From the NCBI GenBank assembly GCA_963579025.1, contig CAUZFZ010000041.1, positions 1 to 64,000 of the forward strand: a stretch of 64,000 bases of DNA, given 5' to 3'. Made by a program: the position numbers and the translations under genes. This stretch comes from CAUZFZ01 sp963579025. GTDB taxonomy: Bacteria > Planctomycetota > Planctomycetia > Planctomycetales > Planctomycetaceae. Shown here piece by piece: positions 26,399 to 35,030 of this stretch. Below the pieces are notes generated by a model. It had not been told where the DNA came from, made no database searches, and saw nothing but the letters and a program-made list of their open reading frames with translations. Each line of letters opens with the position of its first letter. Position 1 is the stretch's first letter.

Positions 26399-27471
26399 CT
26401 GATCCGCTTCATGACATCGATCAGCTCGAAACGTACTCGTATGAACTCCCGGAAGAACTGATCGCGAAAGAGCCGACAGAGCGTCGCGACGGCGCTCGCA
26501 TGCTGGTGGTGCATCGCGACAGACAGACGATTGAGCACCGTACGATACGCGACCTGCCTGAGTATCTCAGACCGGGTGACTGCCTTGTCCTGAATGACAC
26601 ACGCGTCGTGCCAGCTCGACTCATTGGCAAGCGATCAGCGACCGGTGGGCGCTGGGAAGGGCTGTTTCTCCGGACAATAGAAAGCGGCCAGTGGGAGTTG
26701 ATTGGTCAGACGCGTGGTCGACTTCAGCCGGGGGAGTTGATCGAGCTGGAGTCCATTCATCATGCGGAATCCGAACGGCCGCTCTCCGTCCGTCTTGTCT
26801 CGCGCGATGACGAGGGCACTTGGACGGCTCAACCGCAATCCGATGATTCCGCGTTCGAATTGCTGCAACGTTACGGCACAGTCCCTTTGCCTCCGTACAT
26901 ACAGCGCAGTGTGGCCAGCGATGCCGATCGAGAGCGTTATCAGACGACGTACGCTTCCGTACCTGGATCGGTTGCAGCCCCAACGGCCGGACTGCACTTC
27001 ACCTCCGGTTTACTCAACGAGTGTCGCGATCGCGGAGCAACGGAGGCCCGAGTCACTCTCCACGTTGGGATCGGGACGTTTCGGCCGGTGTCGGTAGCTT
27101 GCCTGTCTGCACACCGGATGCACTCGGAATTCTGCGTCGTGTCGGAAGACGTCGCCTCGCAGTTGAGGCACATCAGGCAGTCCCAGGGACGCATCATCGG
27201 TGTGGGAACCACTTCGGTGCGGTCACTCGAAACGGCCGCGCGATCGGGCCAGATCGATTCATGGTCGGGAGAAACTGACCTGTTCATTCGCCCGCCGTAC
27301 GATTTCCGCGCTGTCGACTGCCTGCTGACGAACTTCCATTTGCCAAAGTCGACATTGTTCGTGCTGGTGTGTGCTCTGGCTGGAACGGAGCTGGCACATA
27401 CCGCGTACCGGACAGCGATCGAAGAGCGATACCGCTTCTTCAGCTATGGCGACGCCATGCTTATCGTGTAG
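26395..27471 (+). CDS. queA: S-adenosylmethionine:tRNA ribosyltransferase-isomerase
   Basis: A 358-residue QueA with YELPEELIAKEPTERRDGAR, VLNDTRVVPARLIG, YQTTYASVPGSVAAPTAGLH (the family's most conserved block), LHVGIGTFRPV and TNFHLPKSTLF. It makes epoxyqueuosine in the wobble position of GUN tRNAs. Length and motifs are normal. It is coupled to moeA through ATGA at 26395. It ends 66 bases before the convergent hydrolase gene; I see no strong hairpin there. Confidence 0.96.
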   Translation: MTDPLHDIDQLETYSYELPEELIAKEPTERRDGARMLVVHRDRQTIEHRTIRDLPEYLRPGDCLVLNDTRVVPARLIGKRSATGGRWEGLFLRTIESGQWELIGQTRGRLQPGELIELESIHHAESERPLSVRLVSRDDEGTWTAQPQSDDSAFELLQRYGTVPLPPYIQRSVASDADRERYQTTYASVPGSVAAPTAGLHFTSGLLNECRDRGATEARVTLHVGIGTFRPVSVACLSAHRMHSEFCVVSEDVASQLRHIRQSQGRIIGVGTTSVRSLETAARSGQIDSWSGETDLFIRPPYDFRAVDCLLTNFHLPKSTLFVLVCALAGTELAHTAYRTAIEERYRFFSYGDAMLIV

Positions 27472-27536
27472 GCGCGGGCGTTGATCCGGGTGACCGTCCC
27501 TTATGTGTGCCACTGCCGAGTCAGCCGCAGCATCGT

Positions 27537-28448
27537 TTACGCAAGCGCTGGTGGCGGTTTGGGGCGGGCGACTTTCATGGTCAGGCCTTCACGCGCAGCG
27601 AAAGCCAAACCGAATTCTCCTTCACGGTGCAGGCGCTTCGCCAGATCGTCAGCGATGCGAATCACCGCCTGATCATTGCTCTGCGGATCGTGGTGAGATA
27701 TCGCCACCATGTCGGGATGCACCTGTCGGCACAGATCGACGATCGTCGCTACCGAATTGTGTCCCCAGCCGACCCGAGTCTTGCAAACTTCATCAGTATA
27801 CTGGCAATCGATCAGGACCAGGTTGGCCCCACGGAAGAAGTCCAACAGTTCCGGATCCCACTGGCGCGGGGCGGTGAAGTCGCTCTCCAGGTCGTCCGGG
27901 TTTGTGGCGATGGAATCCAGTTCGCAATCTGTCGCCAGTACAAATACGCCACTGCCCGCCTCGACGCGAAATCCAAGAGATCGGCCTGGATGGGGCAGCG
28001 GGATCGAGCGAACGCTGATCGAACCGGCCTTGAACTGCTCAACATCTGTCCGAAACTCCATACCCGCCTGCATGGCCGAAATCTGAATCGGAAAGTAGTC
28101 GCCGCTCATTTGTCCGGAGAGCAGTTCCTTGACGCCGGATTCGCGTGCCTCACCGTAAACAGTGAATTTGTTCTGCGGCATGTACGCGGGCGGAAAGAAC
28201 GGAAATCCCTGAATGTGATCCCAATGCACGTGCGTGAAGGCCATCGTTGCCTGGACGGGATTCCCTTTGAATTCGTTAAGCCACGCGACGCCCATTTCGC
28301 GGATTCCACTCCCAGCGTCGAAGACAAGGATGTCGTCTCCGTACCTGACCTCGATGCAGGTGGTATTGCCACCATACTTGCTCGTGGAACGGCCGGGTGT
28401 CGGAACGGAGCCACGTGTGCCCCAGAAGGTCACTTTCAGATCACTCAT
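27537..28448 (-). CDS. MBL-fold metal-dependent hydrolase
   Basis: A 303-residue metallo-beta-lactamase-fold protein. It starts MSDLKVTFWGTRGSVPTPGR, has the ligand block FTHVHWDHIQGFPFF (HxHxDH), a following ISHHDP and late His/Asp residues. The TFWGTRGSVPTPG start is typical of a phosphodiesterase-like subgroup related to RNase Z and PhnP. The substrate is unknown. It is cytoplasmic. Its start overlaps the stop of the FHA gene (28445-28448), so the two are coupled. Confidence 0.9.
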   Translation of the reverse strand: MSDLKVTFWGTRGSVPTPGRSTSKYGGNTTCIEVRYGDDILVFDAGSGIREMGVAWLNEFKGNPVQATMAFTHVHWDHIQGFPFFPPAYMPQNKFTVYGEARESGVKELLSGQMSGDYFPIQISAMQAGMEFRTDVEQFKAGSISVRSIPLPHPGRSLGFRVEAGSGVFVLATDCELDSIATNPDDLESDFTAPRQWDPELLDFFRGANLVLIDCQYTDEVCKTRVGWGHNSVATIVDLCRQVHPDMVAISHHDPQSNDQAVIRIADDLAKRLHREGEFGLAFAAREGLTMKVARPKPPPALA

Positions 28449-28957
28449 GACTCGTCATCGTCCTTGTTGTCGGTTTCACCGGAGTAGCCCATCAACCGAT
28501 CGAAAAGAAACAGATTCCGACCAATCTGGATGATATCTCCACCATGCAATCGACATGAGATGATGGGAATGCCGTCGACATAGGTGCCGTTGCTGCTTCC
28601 AAGGTCTTCAAGGACGAACTCGGCTCCGTCGGGACGAATGCGAGCGTGGTTGCGGGATACACTGTCATCGGCCGATAAAGGGATATCCGCGTTTTTGTCG
28701 CGACCAATCGTAACCGCGTGCTGATCGATGAGTGTCCGCTCCTCGAACGAGGACACAACCGGCCGCAGTGCCCCCATGCTGACCAACGGCGTTTCGTTGA
28801 GCAGGAACTCAGCGAGATTCAGGTCACCGATTGACCGGCTCACTGAACGATCCGGTGATTCTTCGAAGATTGTCTCGTCCACGATTCGTTCCAGTTCGCA
28901 TGTGTCGCGAAGCCGACACTGGAGCCCCGCACGGGCACCCGGTGCCGACAAGACCAC
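28445..28957 (-). CDS. FHA domain protein
   Basis: A 170-residue protein with a C-terminal forkhead-associated domain (about residues 75-155): VTIGRDKNADIPLS, SVSRNHARI and LGSSNGTYVDG, all the usual phosphothreonine-binding residues. The N-terminal 70 residues (RIVDETIFEESPDRSVS...) hold Thr/Ser-rich acidic sequence (ETIFEESP) that might itself be phosphorylated, as in self-binding FHA proteins. Start is uncertain; GTG at 28957 is the longest choice. It probably links serine/threonine kinase signalling to the coupled hydrolase. Confidence 0.88.
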   Translation of the reverse strand: MVLSAPGARAGLQCRLRDTCELERIVDETIFEESPDRSVSRSIGDLNLAEFLLNETPLVSMGALRPVVSSFEERTLIDQHAVTIGRDKNADIPLSADDSVSRNHARIRPDGAEFVLEDLGSSNGTYVDGIPIISCRLHGGDIIQIGRNLFLFDRLMGYSGETDNKDDDES

Positions 28958-29232
28958 CGTCCAACTCTGTCAGAATGACAGAGTCGACCTTCCAGCGTCG
29001 CGTGATTTTGTCAGGGTTTCGACCAACTGTCGAGTCGAGTAGTCCGAATCCCTGACTGTCGGCCCAATCTCCCCGCATTCCCAGGGCACAGCGAATGCCA
29101 CCGGTGCTCTCGACTGACGTAGCCCCTCATTCGGTGATATCATCGAACTGGTCGGGCTGACGTCCTCCAATGCCTCGACTTCCCACCTGTTTCCGTGTGT
29201 CGTTCCTCGACGCATCCCGCCGGAGTTCCTTT

Positions 29233-30969
29233 ATGTCTCCTTCACGGACAAGCGCCGTGCATGGCCTGCCTCTACCCGCTCTCGTTGTGTTGCTCGCATG
29301 CGCGGTTGCCGCTGCTGATGGTCCGCCGCCCCCGCCTCTGCCAGAAGACTTTGTCGTTTCTCAGGTGTCGCCGCCGCTCCACCCGCAGATTGATGAACTG
29401 ATTTCGACGGCGTCGCCGGGCTTCGCGGATCACGCTGCAGACGTGTGCCCGGATGCGGAATTCATTCGACGTGTGTATCTGGATCTGGCGGGCACGATTC
29501 CATCTGCGGAGGTCACGCGTGCATTCCTGGCCGACGCCACTCCGAGTGCTCTGAAACGCCAGCAATTGATTAATCGTCTGCTGGCCAGTCCACAGCACGC
29601 TCGACGGATGCAGTATGTGTTCGACGAGATGCTGATGGAGCGGCGTCCGGGAACCACGATTCCGGTGGCGGAATGGCAAAACTGGCTGCGGCAGGCATTC
29701 CTCGACAACAAGCCATGGAACCAGCTTGTCCAGGAATTGCTCGCGGCTGACGGAGTCGACAAAGAAAAACGACCGGCGGCAAAGTTCTATCTGGATCGTA
29801 ATTTCGACGTCGACCTGATCACGCGCGATGTCGGTCGCGTCTTTCTGGGTGTCGATCTGGAGTGCGCACAGTGCCACGATCACCCGAGCATCGACGGATA
29901 CCTGCAGCGGCACTACTACGGAATCACGGCGTTCCTGAAACGCAGTTACCTGTTTACTGATCCGAAGTCGAAGCAGAAGGTGCTCGGCGAGAAGGCCGAA
30001 GGCGACGTGAAGTTCACGTCTGTGTTCACACAGGAAGAAGGGGCAACGCCCCCGCGACTGCTCAATCTGCCTGCGATCGTCGATCCCGAGGGCACCGAGA
30101 AGCAGTACGAGGTCAAACCGGACGGCAAGAACCGCGGCGTGCCGAAATACAGTCGTCGGCTGCAACTGGCCGGTGCGATGATCTCCGCCGACAACATTGA
30201 CTTCCGACGCAACATCGTGAACCGGCTGTGGGCGATGATGATGGGACGTGGTCTGGTCGAACCGCTCGATCTTCGACATGCGGATAATCCACCGTCGCAT
30301 CCAAAAGTGCTTAATCTTCTGGCCGACGAGTTTCTCAGTCACGACTACGACGTGCGCTGGCTGCTGAGGGAACTCGCACTCAGTGAGGCGTATCAACGCG
30401 GTTCGCGGACTCAAACCAAATCCGATGCTGCTGCGACGGATTACGCGTCTGCGCTGTTGAAATCACTGTCCGCGGAACAGCTTGCCTGGTCATTGATGGA
30501 AGCGAGTGGTGTGACGACTCAGACGCTGGCGGCTCAACAGGCGGCATTGTTGAAGTCCGATCCGAAGAACGGGCCAGCGAAGAAGGACGATCCGCTGTGG
30601 CAGGATGATGTGCTGCACAAAGCCCTCAAGCCACACGTCGATCAGTTCGCACTGCAGTTCGCACATCAGGGAGGTCAGAAGACGGGTTTCGAGTCGACGG
30701 CGAATCAGGCTTTGTTTCTGATCAACGGATCGCTCGTGCAGGGCTGGCTGACACCGGCCAACAACAACCTGACGGATCGGTTGCGAAAGCTGGACGACAA
30801 TGCGGCTGTGGCCGAAGAATTATATGTCAGTCTGCTGAACCGGATTCCGACTGGCGACGAGATTGCCGAAGTGACCACTTATCTGGATGCAGTCAGCGAG
30901 CGGGATCCGGCGATCCAGGAAATCGTGTGGGCCGTCCTGGCGTCGGCCGAGTTCCGGTTCAATCACTGA
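29233..30969 (+). CDS. DUF1549/DUF1553 protein without heme domain
   Basis: A 578-residue secreted protein. A signal peptide (about 1-29) is followed by a Pro-rich linker (GPPPPPLPEDF), then DUF1549 (CPDAEFIRRVYLDLAGTIPS, DLECAQCHDHPS) and DUF1553 (SADNIDFRRNIVNRLWAMMM, NQALFLINGSLVQGW). Compared with the copies at 7505 and 50663 it lacks the N-terminal PSCyt1 heme domain but keeps CAQCH in DUF1549. The ATG at 29233 has GGAG 7 bases before it and is preferred over an ATG at 29170. Followed at 69 bases by a DUF1501 gene, probably one operon. Confidence 0.9.
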   Translation: MSPSRTSAVHGLPLPALVVLLACAVAAADGPPPPPLPEDFVVSQVSPPLHPQIDELISTASPGFADHAADVCPDAEFIRRVYLDLAGTIPSAEVTRAFLADATPSALKRQQLINRLLASPQHARRMQYVFDEMLMERRPGTTIPVAEWQNWLRQAFLDNKPWNQLVQELLAADGVDKEKRPAAKFYLDRNFDVDLITRDVGRVFLGVDLECAQCHDHPSIDGYLQRHYYGITAFLKRSYLFTDPKSKQKVLGEKAEGDVKFTSVFTQEEGATPPRLLNLPAIVDPEGTEKQYEVKPDGKNRGVPKYSRRLQLAGAMISADNIDFRRNIVNRLWAMMMGRGLVEPLDLRHADNPPSHPKVLNLLADEFLSHDYDVRWLLRELALSEAYQRGSRTQTKSDAAATDYASALLKSLSAEQLAWSLMEASGVTTQTLAAQQAALLKSDPKNGPAKKDDPLWQDDVLHKALKPHVDQFALQFAHQGGQKTGFESTANQALFLINGSLVQGWLTPANNNLTDRLRKLDDNAAVAEELYVSLLNRIPTGDEIAEVTTYLDAVSERDPAIQEIVWAVLASAEFRFNH

Positions 30970-31038
30970 CTGGTTTTCGATTCAATGAGTACGTGGCTCA
31001 CAATACGGGGCTGCAGATTTCATCAACGAGGCTGAGCA

Positions 31039-32304
31039 ATGCGACGCGATATTGGCTGCAATCGGATGGATCACGCGGTCTCTCGACGCTCTTTTCTAGG
31101 GGCTTCGGCGGCTGGTTCGGCTGTTGTGGGTGGCCTGCTGACTGCCGCGCAGGCCGAGCAAGTTCGGAGCGGTCAGAAGCGCATCCTGCAGATTTTCCTG
31201 CAAGGCGGGGTGAGCCAGTTTGAAAGCTGGGATCCAAAACCGGGAACTCGGTTAGGTGGACCATTTCGGTCGATCTCGACGGCCGTGCCCGGGATGGAGA
31301 TTTGCGAACTGCTGCCGCACACGGCCCAGCGAATGGACAAGCTGTCCATTGTCCGCAGCATCAACCTGAAGACGAACAGTCACCGCGTTGGCCAGCTCCG
31401 CATGGAGAAGGGCCGCATCGCCGGCGAGTACCCCTATGTCGGCTCGGTTGGTGCAAAATACTTCACTCCGCCGGACGCTCGGTTGCCGGGGTTCATTCAC
31501 ATTTCGACGCGAGGCATCACTGACAACACGAATGCATTCCTGCCAGCTCAGCACGCCCAGTTGAAACTGGAAGGTGTGAAGGCTCCGTCCAATCTGGTGC
31601 GATCCGACAAACTCTCTGAGGAAGCGGCAAAGCGACGCGATGAATTTCGGCGACGACTCAGCGAACGATTCTCAGCGAGTCGACCCGGACAGAAAGCGTA
31701 CACGGAAGCATTCGAATCGTCGTTCACTCTGGCTGACCGCCTGATCTCTCAGAAGTCGCTATTCGAGGCCGAGCCATCCGCAAAGGACGTTGAACGGTAC
31801 GGCTCGCATCCCTTCGGTCTTCGCTGCATCCTGGCTCGTGAGCTGCTGATGAACGGCGGTACCTGCGTGAAGGTAACGCACCACGGTTACGACACGCACG
31901 CCGAGAATTTCAACTTTCACCTCGAACAACTGGGTGAGTTTGATCACACGTTCTGCATGCTGCTGGATGATCTGGCTGACGCGGGCATGCTTGAATCGAC
32001 GCTCGTCCTTGTGCATTCCGAATTTGGACGCACGCCAAAGATCAATCAGCGATACGGCCGCGATCATTGGGGAGCGTCCTGTTCGATGGCGATGGGTGGA
32101 TGCGGGATTGTGCCGGGCGCGATTGTGGGCGCCACTAATAAGGAAGGCACTGCAGTCTCCGAACGGGAAGTTGCCAGCGGCCACCTGTTCCATACTTACT
32201 TCAGTGCCCTGGGACTCGACACGGCGAGTGATCACGACATTCCAGGCAAGTCCATTCCGATTGGTGATCCGGCCGCTGCGCCGATCGAGGAGCTGCTCGC
32301 ATGA
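31039..32304 (+). CDS. DUF1501 protein with Tat signal
   Basis: A 421-residue member of the DUF1501 family, related to the sulfatase/alkaline phosphatase fold. The twin-arginine signal is VSRRSFLGASAAGSAVVGG near residues 14-32. Blocks present: ILQIFLQGGVSQFESWDPKP, GMEICELLPHTAQRMDKLSI, VHSEFGRTPKIN and GRDHWG. Predicted to fold in the cytoplasm and move through Tat, usually with a metal cofactor. Its substrate is unknown. It sits between the DUF1549 gene and a WD40 gene that overlaps its stop by 4 bases. Confidence 0.93.
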   Translation: MRRDIGCNRMDHAVSRRSFLGASAAGSAVVGGLLTAAQAEQVRSGQKRILQIFLQGGVSQFESWDPKPGTRLGGPFRSISTAVPGMEICELLPHTAQRMDKLSIVRSINLKTNSHRVGQLRMEKGRIAGEYPYVGSVGAKYFTPPDARLPGFIHISTRGITDNTNAFLPAQHAQLKLEGVKAPSNLVRSDKLSEEAAKRRDEFRRRLSERFSASRPGQKAYTEAFESSFTLADRLISQKSLFEAEPSAKDVERYGSHPFGLRCILARELLMNGGTCVKVTHHGYDTHAENFNFHLEQLGEFDHTFCMLLDDLADAGMLESTLVLVHSEFGRTPKINQRYGRDHWGASCSMAMGGCGIVPGAIVGATNKEGTAVSEREVASGHLFHTYFSALGLDTASDHDIPGKSIPIGDPAAAPIEELLA

Positions 32305-33368
32305 CGAACCCAGAAGAATCCAACGGCATTGGTGGCCGTCCGGAAGCTCCCCCATTGCCCGAGATGCCGCTGGATGTGACGAAGTCGCATGTCGCTGCCG
32401 AGTTCAAGCATGAGGTCGCACTGACCACGTGTCGTATCGACCCGACCGGACGGTACGCATTTGCCGGCGCCGAAGACTTCAATGTCTATCGCTGGGAAAT
32501 CGACGGGGCTGCCGAGTCGAAGACGATCTTCAAGGGACACAACTCGTGGGTCCGGTGTGTGGATTTTTCTCCCAACGGCGAATTGCTCTTCACGGCCGGA
32601 TACGACGATCACATTGGCATCTGGAACACGGCCGACGCCGAACCGAAACCCATCGCAATGATCGAAGCCCACAAGGGTTGGGTGCGTTGGGTGCGAGTCA
32701 GCCCCGATGGCAAATTGCTGGCGTCTTGTGGAAACGACAATCTGATCAAAGTCTGGAATCTTCCGGATGGAACTCTGTTGCGAGAATTCGCCGGACACGA
32801 GCGGTATCCGTATGCAGTCGTATTTCATCCCGATGGCAAACGGCTCGCGTCGTTTGATCTGATGGGAGTCCTCCGCGAGTGGGATCTCGAGTCGGGCAAA
32901 CAGTTGCGATCGCTGGAAGCGAAGTTCATGTGGGGTTTCGACCAGAAGTTCCGAGCCGACATGGGCGGGGCGCGCGATATGTGCTTCAGCGACGACGGCA
33001 AGACACTCGCGGTGGCCGGACTGACTGAGGTGACGAACGCATTTGCCGGAGTCCACAAGCCCATGATCCTGCTGGTCGACTGGGACAAGGCTGAGCCGCA
33101 GCACAAGTTCAAAGTCGACTCGTACAAGGGCATGGCGTGGGGCGTGCGGTTTCACCCGGACGGTTTTGTGATGGGTGTCGGAGCACCTCAGAGTGGTAAC
33201 AAAGGCGCTGTCTGGTTCTGGAAGCCCGGTGAAGAGAAGGCGTTCCACACTGTCACGCTGACACATTGCGGCCGCGGGTTGGACCTGACACCAGATTGCC
33301 GCCGCTTTGCCGTGGCTCAGTTTGACGGGTCTCTTCGCGTTTATCAGATGACCGACAAAGCTTCCTGA
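32301..33368 (+). CDS. WD40-repeat protein, probably cytoplasmic
   Basis: A 355-residue protein of about seven degenerate WD40 blades: CRIDPTGRYAFAGAEDFNVY, GHNSWVRCVDFSPNGELLFT, HKGWVRWVRVSPDGKLLASC and GHERYPYAVVFHPDG are the clearest. There is no signal peptide; the first 25 residues are Pro/Glu rich. Its ATG overlaps the DUF1501 stop. It probably serves as a scaffold or binding partner of the operon's products, although those are exported; this mismatch in location is unexplained. Confidence 0.87.
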   Translation: MTNPEESNGIGGRPEAPPLPEMPLDVTKSHVAAEFKHEVALTTCRIDPTGRYAFAGAEDFNVYRWEIDGAAESKTIFKGHNSWVRCVDFSPNGELLFTAGYDDHIGIWNTADAEPKPIAMIEAHKGWVRWVRVSPDGKLLASCGNDNLIKVWNLPDGTLLREFAGHERYPYAVVFHPDGKRLASFDLMGVLREWDLESGKQLRSLEAKFMWGFDQKFRADMGGARDMCFSDDGKTLAVAGLTEVTNAFAGVHKPMILLVDWDKAEPQHKFKVDSYKGMAWGVRFHPDGFVMGVGAPQSGNKGAVWFWKPGEEKAFHTVTLTHCGRGLDLTPDCRRFAVAQFDGSLRVYQMTDKAS

Positions 33369-33386
33369 ATCGCGGACGGAAGTTGT

Positions 33387-33455
33387 CCACGAAAAACGCG
33401 AAATGGCACGAAAACTCTCGCCGCACCTGTTCGTGTCTTTTTGTGTTTTTCGTGG
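33387..33455. repeat. Imperfect 26-bp inverted repeat
   Basis: Arms at 33387-33412 and 33430-33455 pair with four mismatches around a 17-base loop. The core reads CCACGAAAAAC ... GTTTTTCGTGG. It lies between the WD40 gene and the next DUF1501 gene and could terminate the first operon. Such CACGAAAAA palindromes are, to my memory, widely scattered in planctomycete genomes. Confidence 0.8.
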
Positions 33456-33480
33456 CAAATGAAAGCGGTGCACCCAGCGC

Positions 33481-34917
33481 ATGCCGAGTCCGTTGCCACA
33501 TCGCTGCTCAGGTCCGATTGACCGCCGCACATGGCTGCAGGTCGGCGGACTGAGTCTCGGCGCGCTGACCTCGGGACTCGATCCGAATGTCGCCCAATTG
33601 CTGGCTGCGGAGCAGACTGCAAAGCTCGACGAGCCGCTTGACCCCGATTTCTCCGTGATCCTGTTCTGGGCGAACGGAGGACCAAGTCATCTCGACCTGT
33701 TCGATTTGAAGCCGAACGCACCCGCCGAGTATCGCGGTCCGTTCCGGCCGATCGAGACCAGCGTACCGGGAGTCGAGATCACGGAGCTGTTTCCGCGTCT
33801 GGCGACACAGGCCGAACGCTTCACGTTGATTCGCAGCCTGCATCACGAACGCGGCGAGCACTCGGGCGGAACGAATCGCTTTCTGACTGGCTACTCGTCG
33901 GTCGCCCGCAACCTGCCGGATTCCGAGTTTCCGGACATCGGGTCCATCGTGGCCTGGCACGCGATGCAGTCGTCCGGGCCGCGAGAGATCCCGCCGTTCA
34001 TTGCCAACACAAAAGCCTATGGGAGCGGAGCTGCGTATCTCGGGCCAGCTTACGCACCTTACATGCCCAGCCCCAGTTCGCAGACATCGACGGGTAACAA
34101 TCAGTACGACCCCGTCCCGATCTACACCAGCGAGGAGACGTCGGGAAATCTCTCCGTCAATCAGGACGGTGTGTTGTCACTCAAGCGACGTCGCGGTTTG
34201 CTTGAGGCACTCGATGTTCTTCCGCGGGTGATCGACGGATCCGGAACACTCAGTGCGATTGACAGTTTTCAGCGGCAGGCGATCTCGATGCTTGCCAGTT
34301 CCCGGACGCGAGATGCGTTCGATCTGACTCGCGAACGCGACAGCACTCGACGCCGATACGGAGACACGCATTGGGGACGCAGTCTGTTGACGTGCCGTCG
34401 ACTGGTCGAATCCGGCGTCCGGTTTGTGCAATGCCAGGCGACGTTTCGGTTGAAGCCGGAAACAGGGCGCACGAGTAACTGGGATGACCACTCCGTCAAC
34501 TCGGACATCTTCAAGGCGTACCGCGAGAAGCTGCCGTCGTTCGATCAGTCCGTTTCCGCGATCGTCGAAGACCTGTACGAGCGGGGCCTGAGCGAACGCG
34601 TGCTGTTCGTCTTCTGCGGTGAATTCGGACGCACTCCACTGATTCGAAATCAGGATGCGAGCGGTCGGCCGGGGCGAGACCACTGGCCGCGCGCGATGAG
34701 TGTCTTTCTATCCGGCGGCGGTTTGCGGATGGGGCAGGTGATCGGAGCGACGAACGGGAAGGCTGAAGAGCCCGTCGAACGCATTATGAACAGCAACAAT
34801 CTGCTGGCTTCGATTTACCGACGCTTCGGCATCGATACGCGTCATGCGTTTCTGGACAACTCTGGCCGGCCGATTCCGGTCCTCACTGATGGCGAACCGA
34901 TTGCTGAGCTGTTTTGA
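33481..34917 (+). CDS. DUF1501 protein, second copy
   Basis: A 478-residue DUF1501 protein with a Tat-like start (DRRTWLQVGGLSLGALTS). Typical blocks: VILFWANGGPSHLDLFDLKP, VEITELFPRLATQAERFTLI, HHERGEHSGGTNRFLTGYSS, FCGEFGRTPLI and GRDHWPRA. It is only distantly similar to the copy at 31039 and closer in layout to the one at 49219. It begins 25 bases after the palindrome at 33387-33455. The ribosome site is weak. It is followed by the giant repeat protein, 113 bases on. Confidence 0.92.
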   Translation: MPSPLPHRCSGPIDRRTWLQVGGLSLGALTSGLDPNVAQLLAAEQTAKLDEPLDPDFSVILFWANGGPSHLDLFDLKPNAPAEYRGPFRPIETSVPGVEITELFPRLATQAERFTLIRSLHHERGEHSGGTNRFLTGYSSVARNLPDSEFPDIGSIVAWHAMQSSGPREIPPFIANTKAYGSGAAYLGPAYAPYMPSPSSQTSTGNNQYDPVPIYTSEETSGNLSVNQDGVLSLKRRRGLLEALDVLPRVIDGSGTLSAIDSFQRQAISMLASSRTRDAFDLTRERDSTRRRYGDTHWGRSLLTCRRLVESGVRFVQCQATFRLKPETGRTSNWDDHSVNSDIFKAYREKLPSFDQSVSAIVEDLYERGLSERVLFVFCGEFGRTPLIRNQDASGRPGRDHWPRAMSVFLSGGGLRMGQVIGATNGKAEEPVERIMNSNNLLASIYRRFGIDTRHAFLDNSGRPIPVLTDGEPIAELF

Positions 34918-35030
34918 GTGATCGGTAAGCCGTGAAGGTGTTTGTTCTTGCCAGAATTGAAAAGCGGGTGACGTTATCTCAAAATCGGTTGTTCTTCAGG
35001 CGACTTTGAATCACCAACCGAGAATGAACG

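Noticed and set aside
27369..28487. 372-codon open frame antisense to the MBL hydrolase
   Set aside because: It overlaps queA and the MBL gene, both with clear motifs, and has shadow composition.
29272..30414. 380-codon open frame antisense to the DUF1549/DUF1553 gene
   Set aside because: It mirrors a well-supported gene; high-G+C codon usage leaves few stops in this frame.
32232..33530. 432-codon open frame antisense to the WD40 gene
   Set aside because: The sense frame has clear WD40 blades and overlapping start; the antisense frame shows none.
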